From: an uncultured bacterium
GTDB taxonomy: Bacteria; Bacteroidota; Bacteroidia; Bacteroidales; CAIWKO01
Direction of reading: 5' to 3'
Assembly (NCBI GenBank): GCA_903916135.1
Contig: CAIWVT010000273.1
Coordinates: forward strand, 1 to 18,254
Length of the DNA stretch: 18,254 nt
Numbering within the stretch: the first letter of the stretch is position 1; each line of letters opens with the position of its first letter. The notes below the pieces were generated by a model. It made no database searches. It was not told where the DNA came from and worked only from the letters and a program-made list of their open reading frames with translations. The position numbers and the translations under genes are program-made. Shown in pieces: positions 1 through 7,582 of this stretch.

Positions 1-114
1 GCTTTGCTGAAAAGCGACGCATTGGTGGTTAGCAACAAAGCGGGTAGCAGCAGTGCCGTTTATCTTTATGATATGAGTAGCAACGAATTTGTTCAAACTG
101 ATTTAACAAAATGA
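1..114 (+). CDS. C-terminal end of an unidentified protein (5' truncated by window edge)
   Basis: Frame 1 is open from the first base to a TGA at 112-114 and gives 37 residues ending VQTDLTK. The piece is Ser/Asn-rich with a short hydrophobic strand (ALVV, AVYLY), which fits the end of a beta-rich domain, but it is too short to assign. The stop overlaps the ATG of the next gene (ATGA at 111-114). That is typical of translational coupling, so this gene and the next two probably form one operon that enters from the left. Function unknown. Confidence 0.6.
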   Translation, partial: ALLKSDALVVSNKAGSSSAVYLYDMSSNEFVQTDLTK

Positions 115-668
115 AAACGGTTACTATTGGCAGTAATGCAGGCAATGATGTGGTTCTCACCCACCCTGTTTCAGGCAGTGAAGCAATACATGTTTGCCAA
201 CTTGGAGATAAGGTTGATAAATATAAAATCCCCCCGGCACTAAAAGGTATTTGTGGTTATAATTTGGGCATTACAAGTATCGATTCTGTATATGGAAGAA
301 TGAAAATATATACAATAATAAGTAAAATCACTCCACTTCCAGTAACTACCTGTAAAAAATATTACTCAACCCATCCAATACAAGAAAAAATGTTACTCGA
401 CTTTACGCAGTTTATTGATAAAACTACAAACACCGTAAGTCTGGGCAATATGGTTATAAGTCTGATGCATGGGGTTTCAAAAAGCTATACCAATGAAATT
501 ACAGTAAAATACACTATAAATAGAACCATTAATGTACCTGCATTTGAGCCAAGTTCAGGAAAAGAATTAATACAATCCTTTGGCAATTTGCGTCAGGAGA
601 ATATTTTTTTATATTCACAAAAAGCATTAGTTAATAACATAAACATTAATAATTTAATACAATTATGA
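111..668 (+). CDS. Hypothetical protein, 185 aa
   Basis: I do not recognise this protein. It starts at the ATG that overlaps the upstream stop and ends at a TGA that overlaps the next ATG at 665, so it is the middle gene of a tightly coupled set. No signal peptide or membrane segment is visible. Residues 4-14 (VTIGSNAGNDV) resemble the first strand and loop of FHA domains (IGR..dNDIvL). The rest lacks the usual FHA order of an SxxH strand and a later NG turn, so an FHA call is not supported. Three cysteines (C29, C48, C81) are spaced without a metal-binding pattern. The C-terminus is Asn/Ile-rich and looks polar and disordered. Base composition is clearly more A+T-rich than the genes from 2017 onward. 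Being an ORF in a coupled operon argues that it is real; its role is unknown. Confidence 0.7.
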   Translation: MKTVTIGSNAGNDVVLTHPVSGSEAIHVCQLGDKVDKYKIPPALKGICGYNLGITSIDSVYGRMKIYTIISKITPLPVTTCKKYYSTHPIQEKMLLDFTQFIDKTTNTVSLGNMVISLMHGVSKSYTNEITVKYTINRTINVPAFEPSSGKELIQSFGNLRQENIFLYSQKALVNNININNLIQL

Positions 669-1492
669 CAAAAGAAGAAGCATTAGAGTTGTTTGATATA
701 AATGATGACACAACTAAGGAAGAAATAACACAAAAATACAGAGAATTATACAGCGAATACGGGTTACGTTTAACAAACGCTCCTACACCTCACTTAAAAA
801 AAATGTATAGTCAAAATTTGCAGAAACTTGATGAAGCATTAAAATTTTTGTGCCCTGATGCCGAAATGGACGAATCACAGTTTTTACCAACTGATAAACC
901 TATTTTAGAAAGCTCTAATACTTCTCCCAATATCAACATATCAATATCCAATCAGGTCGGACCTAAACAAGAAGAAAAACAACCAAAAACAATAAAGAAA
1001 AAATCATCCAAACTTCCAATAATAATCTCATCCATTTCCTTGTTATTTTTTGCAATCGGAATTTCTGCGATTATTGTGTTCTTCAAAAGAGAGAAAATAA
1101 TAATTGAAAAAGAGAAAATTATATCTGAAAAAAATCTTGTAATTGAAAAATTAAAGAGCGATTCAATAAGAATGCTTCTTACTTACTATCCAATTATTGA
1201 AAATAAGAAACTAAAAATAATAAATAAATCAAAATCGTCAATTACCATCACGTCCATGAGTGTTCTTTATCTTGATGCAGACCATATTGTTCGAAGTATC
1301 TCTTTTTATACAAATATTGTAATTCCAACAGGAGGTAAAAATTCCAAACCTATTGAATATCACGATAAGAACAATAACTGGTCTGGAGATGTTCTATATT
1401 ATAGTTTGAATTTATCTTCAGGTACAATTTATTCAGGAATAATATCACAAGCTATAGATGAAAATGGATATTTGGTTCTTACAGAGGAATAA
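665..1492 (+). CDS. Single-pass membrane protein with degenerate J-like N-terminal domain and coiled coil, 275 aa
   Basis: Residues 1-63 resemble the helical outline of a J domain: a short helix (EEALELFDI), an EEITQKYRELYSEY helix, then NLQKLDEALKFL. The HPD tripeptide that activates Hsp70 is absent; the loop reads RLTNAPTPHLKK. It is therefore a J-like fold without the catalytic signature, or an unrelated helical hairpin. Residues 64-115 are a polar linker ending in a Lys-rich stretch. Residues 116-140 are one strong transmembrane helix. Residues 141-167 repeat E-K-x-I/K-I and should form a short coiled coil. Residues 168-275 are beta-rich with no family I know. The Lys-rich flank suggests the N-terminal domain is cytoplasmic and the coiled coil plus C-terminal domain are outside. 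The start is fixed by the 4-base overlap with the upstream stop. The partner and role are unknown. Confidence 0.7.
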   Translation: MTKEEALELFDINDDTTKEEITQKYRELYSEYGLRLTNAPTPHLKKMYSQNLQKLDEALKFLCPDAEMDESQFLPTDKPILESSNTSPNINISISNQVGPKQEEKQPKTIKKKSSKLPIIISSISLLFFAIGISAIIVFFKREKIIIEKEKIISEKNLVIEKLKSDSIRMLLTYYPIIENKKLKIINKSKSSITITSMSVLYLDADHIVRSISFYTNIVIPTGGKNSKPIEYHDKNNNWSGDVLYYSLNLSSGTIYSGIISQAIDENGYLVLTEE

Positions 1493-1493
1493 T

Positions 1494-1604
1494 CATCTAA
1501 TCGTATTTGACAGTATAGCTACAGATCAACAACAGCCGAATTTCTTAGCATCAGTTCAACAATTTGGCGTAAAACCAAAAAAGATAACTACGCGGAAGGG
1601 ATAA
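1494..1604 (+). pseudogene. Possible small ORF or 3' remnant of a lost gene
   Basis: Directly after the stop of the J-like gene, another frame stays open for 36 codons and reads like ordinary protein (NFLASVQQFGVKPKK, ending ITTRKG, TAA at 1602-1604). The frame extends back to an ATG at 1458, inside the previous gene, giving a possible 48-aa product overlapping it by 35 bases. A balanced amino-acid mix in an A+T-rich intergenic region suggests either a real small coupled gene or the surviving tail of a deleted one. I do not recognise the sequence. Low confidence in either reading. Confidence 0.3.
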
Positions 1605-2016
1605 AGTGATTGTCAACAGATGCAAAAGAAGTGAACAAAGATTCCCATCCTTTGCAAATTTAGGCTCCTGTAAACCAAGTATTAAAGTTCGATAGGCTTC
1701 AGCACTCTCCTGATTTAAACACGATTAAATTAAAAATCAATTTTTGTTATTTATTGATCTTAACCAAAATTACATTATTGGACTTTTACTATTGCTTAGC
1801 ATTAGTTAGATTGCTTATGTTGTTTGACGGAGTTTGCAATTTTCATTAATCAAAATAAGGTGAGAAGGTTGGTTGTGTTGGTTGGTTGGCATTTCTACAA
1901 AGGTTGAGGAGGAAGGGAGAAGGTTTTTTTGTCGTTTTGGATATTTGGTATTTGGGTGCGAAGTTGCAAAGTTCGCATAACAGATGTCAATAGTAATACC
2001 ATAAATCTGACACGCA
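1605..2016. other. Intergenic region between convergent genes, no convincing gene
   Basis: This lies between the left-edge + strand operon and the end of lspA. It holds A+T-rich DNA (1720-1800), a G/T-rich patch of TTGG steps (1867-1889), an 18-base purine tract (1906-1923) followed by seven Ts, and a small hairpin (1957-1977). A minus-strand open frame at 1815-2033 runs into the lspA 3' end, has a composition unlike real proteins and is not accepted as a gene. A TAAATTTG promoter-like word sits on the - strand at 1655-1662 with no gene behind it. Confidence 0.6.
1957..1977 (-). terminator. Hairpin downstream of lspA, possible terminator
   Basis: TGCGAA (1957-1962) and TTCGCA (1972-1977) form a perfect 6-bp stem with a 9-base loop, about 40 bases past the lspA stop. 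No U-tract follows on the - strand, so this is not a standard intrinsic terminator; it may instead be a 3'-end processing or stability hairpin. Confidence 0.25.
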
Positions 2017-2676
2017 CTACTCTTCTTTTTCAAAAATTGATGGCATATCTTCCACAGCCTGCTTAGGTTTGAATAATCGTTTTTGGAAAATCAATAAAAT
2101 GAAAACGCCAATGGTGATGGCACTGTCGGCAACATTAAAAATAGGTGCGAAAAATTCAAATGAACTGCCACCAATGAAAGGAATCCACTGGGGCAATGTT
2201 GTATTGATGATGGGGAAATAAAACATATCCACCACTCTGCCATAGAGAAACGCGCTATAACCGCCCCCCTCCGGCATAAAAACCGCTTTGTCGAAGCCCG
2301 TGCTTTCGCTGAACATCATTCCATAGAACATACTATCAAGGATATTGCCGATGGCGCCCGTAAAAATCAACGCAATGGTGATAATAAGGAAGGAGTTTGC
2401 CTGTTTTTTTATCAGGTAATAAAGATAATAAGCAATCCCGCTGCTGGCAATAAGGCGAAATATGGTGAGAAAAATTTTGCCATAATTTCCGGCAAATTCC
2501 ATCCCGAAAGCCATGCCGTTGTTTTCGATAAAATGTATTTGAAACCAACTTATCCCAAGAACATGAATGTGTTCTCCGTAAAAGAAATGGGTTTTAATCC
2601 AAATTTTTACAAATTGGTCAATAAATAAAACAGCGAAAATTACAATTAATGCTTTGAGCAGTAAGGCTTTTTTCAA
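2017..2676 (-). CDS. lspA: Lipoprotein signal peptidase (signal peptidase II)
   Basis: LspA is the inner-membrane aspartyl protease that removes the signal peptide from diacylated prolipoproteins before the lipobox Cys. Length is 219 aa, longer than the roughly 160-170 aa of E. coli because of loops around residues 117-147 and 157-176. Conserved family motifs are visible: D20 in the first helix (FIDQFVKIW), ENNGMAFG (51-58), GNILD (110-114), and the two catalytic aspartates D150 (GRVVDMFYFP) and D184 (FNVADSAIT). Four hydrophobic helices are apparent (about 4-26, 66-89, 95-116, 182-199). The gene is the last of a probable ileS / DksA-like / lspA operon, 12 bases after the DksA-like stop. Its substrates would include the predicted lipoproteins encoded at 11900-12907, 16289-16738 and 16793-17233. 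Confidence 0.95.
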   Translation of the reverse strand: MKKALLLKALIVIFAVLFIDQFVKIWIKTHFFYGEHIHVLGISWFQIHFIENNGMAFGMEFAGNYGKIFLTIFRLIASSGIAYYLYYLIKKQANSFLIITIALIFTGAIGNILDSMFYGMMFSESTGFDKAVFMPEGGGYSAFLYGRVVDMFYFPIINTTLPQWIPFIGGSSFEFFAPIFNVADSAITIGVFILLIFQKRLFKPKQAVEDMPSIFEKEE

Positions 2677-2688
2677 AAGTGTATGGAT

Positions 2689-3153
2689 TTATAAAATGTT
2701 TTTCATTTTCTTTTGATCGTTCTTTGCACCGATGCAAAGCGTAGCATGAGGCACAACGCGCAGACGTTCCTTAGGAATCAATTCTCCGGTAACTCTGCAA
2801 ATTCCATACGTTTTGTTTTGAATACGGATAAGTGCATTTTCAAGGCTCTTGATAAATTTAGCCTGACGCATTGCCAAAGCACTGTTTTCTTCTTTGGAAA
2901 GCACTTGCGAACCTTCTTCAAGAATTTTAAACGAATGAGAAGTATCATTGATATCTTCACCGCCGCTGTTCGAAAACGCCTCTGTCAAAATTTCAAGGTC
3001 TTTTTTTGCTTCTTCCAACTTTGCAAGGATTATATCTTTAAACTCCTGAAGTTCTTCATCAGAATAAGAGTTTTTGGCATGAGCTTCTTTAGCCGGTACA
3101 GTTTTTTTTACTTCTGCATCTTTTGCAAGTCCCTTTTCTACTTTTTTTTCCAT
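2689..3153 (-). CDS. DksA/TraR family protein with half-degenerate zinc finger
   Basis: DksA-type proteins enter the RNA polymerase secondary channel and adjust initiation, often with ppGpp. At 154 aa this matches the usual size. Residues 1-28 are a charged Lys/Ala-rich extension. Residues 32-110 form the coiled-coil arm, with D67-x-x-D70-x-S72 at the tip, close to the DxxDxA tip motif of E. coli DksA. The C-terminal zinc-finger region (YGICRVTGELIPKERL to TLCIGAK) keeps only C119 and C140; the partner positions are T122 and A143, so the four-cysteine site is not intact. The fold is probably kept without zinc or with an altered site. The gene lies 25 bases after ileS and 12 before lspA, so it is most likely cotranscribed with both. 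The family call is firm; whether it acts as a true DksA is inferred. Confidence 0.88.
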   Translation of the reverse strand: MEKKVEKGLAKDAEVKKTVPAKEAHAKNSYSDEELQEFKDIILAKLEEAKKDLEILTEAFSNSGGEDINDTSHSFKILEEGSQVLSKEENSALAMRQAKFIKSLENALIRIQNKTYGICRVTGELIPKERLRVVPHATLCIGAKNDQKKMKNIL

Positions 3154-3178
3154 ATCCTATTATTTTTTATTATGTAAC

Positions 3179-6100
3179 CTATGCTTTTTTTATTGAAACA
3201 AAAATCGTAATTTCTTCCGTAATTTCAACAGATATTTTGTCGGTAAAAATCTGTTCTGACAGGCTAAGTGAAGACGCTAAAATTTCGCTGCAAATGTAAT
3301 AATAATTATTCTGAATTGCGGTGATAATTTTATGATGTTTTTCAACTTCTACAATTATTTTGTCTGTAACTTCAAATTTATTGTCTTTTCGGAGGTTTTG
3401 AATGCGATTCACCAGCTCGCGTGCGATGCCCTCATCCACCAATTCCGATGTTAATGTAACGTCCAACGCCACGGTGATATTGCCCGAAGAAGACAACACC
3501 CATCCGGGAATATCTTCAGTAAGTATCTCCACGTCGGTCATTTCAAGTTCCACCGTTTCGTTTTCAACAAGCAATTGTGCTTTTCCTGTATTCTCCATTG
3601 CATTAATTTCTTCTTGCGTAAACGCAACAACACAAGCCGAAATTTGTTTCATCAGTTTGCCGTATTTCGGTCCCAATGTTTTGAAGTTTGGTTTGATTTT
3701 TTTCACCAAAATACCCGCAGAATTATCAATATATTCAATCGCTTTGATATTAACTTCCGAAAGAATCAGGTTTTTCACCGCTTCTATTTGATGTTTTATT
3801 TTTTCATCCATCATAGGAATCATAATCTTGCTGAGCGGTTGACGCACCCGAAGATTATGTTTTTTGCGCAGCGAAAGCACCATAGAAGAAATTTTTTGTG
3901 CCAACTGCATACGTTCTTCGAGGTCTTTGTCCACATAGTCTTTGGTCGCTACGGGGAAATCCGTCAGATGTACCGACTCAAATTTGTTTTTGTTTGTAAC
4001 CGAATTCAAATCCAAAAAGAGACGATCCATAAAGAAGGGCGCAATAGGACACGCTAACATGGTGATGGTTTCCAAACAGGTATAAAGCGTTTGATAGGCA
4101 GCAATTTTGTCTTCAGTGTAATCGCCTTTCCAAAAACGACGACGACACAAACGTACATACCAATTGCTCAAAAACTCATCCACAAAATCTTGAATCAATC
4201 GTCCCGCACGGGTAGGTTCATAATCGGCATAACACTCATCAACCTGCGATATCAAAGTGTTTAATTCCGAAATAATCCAACGATCAATTTCAGGACGTTG
4301 CGCTAAGGGAATTTCCGCTTCTTGAAATTTGAAGCCATCAATATTAGCATATAATGCAAAGAAAGCATACGTATTATGCAAAGTTCCAAAGAATTTGCGC
4401 CGCGTTTCGTCAATACCTTCCAAATCGAATTTCAAATTATCCCATGGTTGAGAATTGGTGATCATATACCAACGTGTGGCATCAGGACCATATTTCCCAA
4501 GTGTTTCGAAAGGGTCAACGCCATTGCCAAGACGTTTCGACATTTTGTTGCCGTTTTTGTCTAAAACCAATCCGTTGGAAACAACATTTTTGAAAGCAAC
4601 ACTATCAAAAATCATTGTTGCAATAGCATGAAGCGTAAAAAACCATCCTCGCGTTTGGTCAACGCCTTCGGCAATGAAATCAGCAGGAAAATTGTTTTGG
4701 AAAAACTCCATATTCTCAAAAGGAAAATGATTTTGAGCATAAGGCATCGCTCCCGAATCAAACCAAACATCTATCAAATCCGGCTCGCGAAACATTTTTT
4801 TGCCCGTTGCCGAAACTAAAATAATTTCATCCACATAAGGTCTGTGAAAATCGAAAGTTTCATAGTTTTCTTTCGAGAAATCTCCCGGCGTAAAGTTTTT
4901 ATACGGATTGTCATGCATAAATCCGGCAGCAACGGACTTCTCTATTTCCGATTTAAGTTTCTCGGCAGAGTTGATACAAATTTGTTCCGAACGATCTTCT
5001 GAAGTCCAAATCGGCAAAGGCACGCCCCAATAGCGCGAACGCGAAAGATTCCAATCCACAAGATTCTCCAACCAATTGCCAAAGCGTCCACTTCCGGTGC
5101 TTTCGGGTTTCCAATTGATGGTCTGATTGAGTTCTATCATACGTTGCTTCACGGCGGTAGTCTTTATGAACCATGAATCCAAAGGATAATAAAGTATGGG
5201 CTTATCGGTACGCCAACAATGCGGATATGAGTGTTCGTATTTTTCAGCTTTAAAAGCTTTGTTTTCTTTCTTGAGTTTGATAATGATATCAACATCCACA
5301 TTGTGTTCAGTATCCGCTTTTGGATTGGTGTCATATTCATTCTTGACATATCTCCCGGAAAATTCGCCCATGGCATCCACAAATTTTCCTTGTTTATCCA
5401 CCAAAGTCAAAGAGCCTAAGCCTTGTTGTTTGGCTGTGCGAAAGTCATCGGCACCAAAACTTGGAGCAATATGTACAATACCTGTTCCATCTTCTGTAGT
5501 AACAAAATCGCCCAACACCACCTTAAAGGCATCGCCATCCGTAGGCTGCACATAAGGCAACAATTGTTCGTAGCGCAAGCCGGCTAAGTCTTTGCCTTTA
5601 TAATGATTGATGATTCGAAACGGAATGTTTTTATCGCCCGCCTTATAATCTTCCATATTCAGTTCCGCATTCTTTTCAGAAAAATAATTACCTTTTAAAT
5701 CATTGGCAAGAACCACTATAATAGGCAAGCCCGTGTATTGATTAAAAGTTTCTACCACCACATATTCTATGCCCGAACCTACGGCAAGAGCCGTATTGGA
5801 AGGAAGTGTCCACGGAGTGGTGGTCCATGCTAAAATAAACACATCGCCATGTCCGTTTTTGAACAAATCGGGCACCAAAGCATGCTCGTTTTTCACAACT
5901 TTAAACTGAGCCACAGCGGTGCTATCTTTTACTATTTTATAACATCCCGGGAGATTCAATTCATGAGAGCTTAAACCGGTGCCTGCAGCAGGAGAATACG
6001 GTTGAATGGAATAGCCTTTGTATAAAAATCCTTTGTCGTAGAGTTTGCCCAATAAGTTCCAAACGGTTTCAATATAGGTATTGTCGAACGTGATATAGGG

Positions 6101-6544
6101 ATGTTCCAAGTCAACCCAATAGCCCATCTTTTCGGTCAAATCATCCCATTGGTCTTTATATTTCATCACCTCTTTGCGACATTGTTTGTTGTAATCTTCC
6201 ACACTGATGGTTTTGCCAATGTCTTCTTTGGTGATGCCCAAAGTTTTTTCCACAGCAATTTCTATTGGAAGTCCGTGAGTGTCCCAACCTGCTTTGCGTT
6301 CAACGAAATGTCCCTTCTGCGTTTTATAACGACAAAACAAATCTTTTATCGCCCGCGCCATAACATGATGGATGCCCGGCTGACCATTGGCAGAAGGCGG
6401 TCCTTCATAAAAAACAAAGGAAGGCTGACCGCTTCGATTGACGATACTTTTGTTGAAAATATCGTGTTCGCGCCAATAGTTTTGGATATCTTCAGCCGCT
6501 TTAGTAAGGTCGAGTTGTTTGTATTCCGTATATTTCTTTGCCAT
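3179..6544 (-). CDS. ileS: Isoleucyl-tRNA synthetase, type 2 (eukaryote-like)
   Basis: This class I synthetase activates isoleucine with ATP and charges tRNA-Ile in the cytoplasm. Length is 1121 aa, well above the roughly 940 aa of E. coli IleS and typical of the type-2 branch. The first signature lies in PPSANGQPGIHHV (residues 49-61) and reads G57-I-H-H60, i.e. the HxGH order with positions 1 and 3 exchanged. The second signature is KMSKR (667-671). The CP1 editing domain shows the Thr-rich strip TTTPWTLPSNT and the motif GTGIVHIAPSFGADD. The C-terminal part carries the anticodon-binding helices (LSNWYVRLCRRRFWKGD) and a long eukaryote-like extension without an obvious zinc-binding Cys cluster. 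A TACCTTTG promoter word lies 31 bases upstream. It is first in a probable operon with the DksA-like gene and lspA. Confidence 0.97.
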   Translation of the reverse strand: MAKKYTEYKQLDLTKAAEDIQNYWREHDIFNKSIVNRSGQPSFVFYEGPPSANGQPGIHHVMARAIKDLFCRYKTQKGHFVERKAGWDTHGLPIEIAVEKTLGITKEDIGKTISVEDYNKQCRKEVMKYKDQWDDLTEKMGYWVDLEHPYITFDNTYIETVWNLLGKLYDKGFLYKGYSIQPYSPAAGTGLSSHELNLPGCYKIVKDSTAVAQFKVVKNEHALVPDLFKNGHGDVFILAWTTTPWTLPSNTALAVGSGIEYVVVETFNQYTGLPIIVVLANDLKGNYFSEKNAELNMEDYKAGDKNIPFRIINHYKGKDLAGLRYEQLLPYVQPTDGDAFKVVLGDFVTTEDGTGIVHIAPSFGADDFRTAKQQGLGSLTLVDKQGKFVDAMGEFSGRYVKNEYDTNPKADTEHNVDVDIIIKLKKENKAFKAEKYEHSYPHCWRTDKPILYYPLDSWFIKTTAVKQRMIELNQTINWKPESTGSGRFGNWLENLVDWNLSRSRYWGVPLPIWTSEDRSEQICINSAEKLKSEIEKSVAAGFMHDNPYKNFTPGDFSKENYETFDFHRPYVDEIILVSATGKKMFREPDLIDVWFDSGAMPYAQNHFPFENMEFFQNNFPADFIAEGVDQTRGWFFTLHAIATMIFDSVAFKNVVSNGLVLDKNGNKMSKRLGNGVDPFETLGKYGPDATRWYMITNSQPWDNLKFDLEGIDETRRKFFGTLHNTYAFFALYANIDGFKFQEAEIPLAQRPEIDRWIISELNTLISQVDECYADYEPTRAGRLIQDFVDEFLSNWYVRLCRRRFWKGDYTEDKIAAYQTLYTCLETITMLACPIAPFFMDRLFLDLNSVTNKNKFESVHLTDFPVATKDYVDKDLEERMQLAQKISSMVLSLRKKHNLRVRQPLSKIMIPMMDEKIKHQIEAVKNLILSEVNIKAIEYIDNSAGILVKKIKPNFKTLGPKYGKLMKQISACVVAFTQEEINAMENTGKAQLLVENETVELEMTDVEILTEDIPGWVLSSSGNITVALDVTLTSELVDEGIARELVNRIQNLRKDNKFEVTDKIIVEVEKHHKIITAIQNNYYYICSEILASSLSLSEQIFTDKISVEITEEITIFVSIKKA

Positions 6545-6575
6545 AATGCCTGTGTTGTGATAGTAAAAAAAAGTG

Positions 6576-6583
6576 CAAAGGTA
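6576..6583 (-). promoter_or_regulatory. Bacteroidota -7 promoter element (TACCTTTG) for ileS
   Basis: Read on the - strand this is TACCTTTG, a full match to TAnnTTTG, 31 bases before the ileS ATG. A TTTG lies 12 bases further upstream, too close for a standard -33 box, so only the -7 half is convincing. Confidence 0.5.
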
Positions 6584-6706
6584 AAAAATTCAGCGCAAAT
6601 AAAAGGTATAATACGCAGGGAAGTTTTGCGGACTTAGTTTTTCTTACTCATAATGAGCACGAAGCATCAAGGAAAATGTGTAACAAAAAAGGGTATCGTG
6701 CTTACA

Positions 6707-7543
6707 TCAATGCTGCTGCGTATCTTTCAGCCAAGCATACCACGCGCTCATTCCTTCTCCCGTTTTGACTGATACTTCAAAGAATTTCAGGTGATGGTTC
6801 ACGCTTGATGCATAATTCTTCGCTTTTTCGACATCAAAATCAACATAAGGCAGCAAATCAATTTTGTTGATGATACAAATATCGGCAGAGTGAAACATTG
6901 TGGGATATTTAATCGGTTTGTCGTCGCCTTCGGTTACACTGATAACCACGACACGTTTGGATTCGCCCAAATCGAACAAAGAAGGACACACCAAATTGCC
7001 TACATTTTCGATAACCAATACGGCATCGTTGGCAACATTCAGTTGTTTCACGGCTTTGTTCACCATTTCGGCATCCAAATGACAGCCATTACCCGTGTTG
7101 ATTTGAATGACGGGCACTTTTAAAGCGGCAATTCTATTGGCATCATTCATGGTTTGTTGATCGCCTTCCACCACATAAAAGTTCAAATCCTGTCCAATAT
7201 CTTTCAGGGTGCGTTCCAACAAACTTGTCTTGCCCGAACCCGGCGAACTCACCAAATTCAAGGCAAAAATATTCTTCGCTTCGAAATAACCACGATTGCG
7301 TTCTGCCAAGGAATTGTTTTTCGTGAGGATATTTTGTTCTATCTTCATTTCTTTTCCATGCGAATGACCGTGTTCGTGCTTATGCTTATGGCTATGATGT
7401 TTGTCGGCATGATCATGATGGTGAGGATGTTCATGGTGTGGATGCTCATGAGAATGTTCGTGTTTTTCATCATGAGAATGTTCTTCGTTAGGTTTGTTAT
7501 AGGTCACAGGGCTATCGCCTTCGCAACCGCAGGTATCACACAT
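6707..7543 (-). CDS. hypB: Nickel-incorporation GTPase HypB with long His-rich segment
   Basis: HypB is a SIMIBI-class GTPase that hands Ni(II), with HypA, to [NiFe]-hydrogenase and in some species to urease. I start it at ATG 7541-7543 because this gives the classical N-terminal MCDTCGC metal motif; an in-frame ATG at 7568-7570 would add nine unconserved residues. The product is 278 aa. Residues 21-62 hold 21 histidines in 42 positions, a nickel storage or buffering stretch. The G domain follows: Walker A SSPGSGKTS (99-107), the metal site C154-H155 with C186 (GNLVCPS), and NKID (226-229) for guanine specificity. The gene lies 39 bases after the hypA stop and is surely cotranscribed with it. 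No hypC-F or hydrogenase gene is in the window. Confidence 0.95.
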   Translation of the reverse strand: MCDTCGCEGDSPVTYNKPNEEHSHDEKHEHSHEHPHHEHPHHHDHADKHHSHKHKHEHGHSHGKEMKIEQNILTKNNSLAERNRGYFEAKNIFALNLVSSPGSGKTSLLERTLKDIGQDLNFYVVEGDQQTMNDANRIAALKVPVIQINTGNGCHLDAEMVNKAVKQLNVANDAVLVIENVGNLVCPSLFDLGESKRVVVISVTEGDDKPIKYPTMFHSADICIINKIDLLPYVDFDVEKAKNYASSVNHHLKFFEVSVKTGEGMSAWYAWLKDTQQH

Positions 7544-7582
7544 AAGTTTGAGTTTAAAGTTTCGCGGCAAAATTACAACAAA

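Noticed and set aside
111..668. FHA domain protein
   Set aside because: Only the first strand resembles FHA; the phosphopeptide-binding residues and later motifs are missing.
1655..1662. TAAATTTG on the - strand as a promoter
   Set aside because: No gene lies downstream on that strand; could be chance in A+T-rich DNA or antisense to the remnant.
1815..2033. 72-aa gene on the - strand after lspA
   Set aside because: Overlaps the lspA 3' end, has unprotein-like composition and no promoter.
2713..3177. 154-aa ORF on the + strand opposite the DksA-like gene
   Set aside because: Phe/Cys-rich shadow of a well supported gene on the other strand; the same holds for the + strand frames inside ileS, hypB and hypA.
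6656..6702. AGCACGA/TCGTGCT inverted repeat before ileS as terminator or operator
   Set aside because: A 7-bp stem with a 33-base loop and no T-run; likely chance.
7544..7570. Longer HypB start at 7570
   Set aside because: Adds nine unconserved residues ahead of the conserved MCDTCGC N-terminus.
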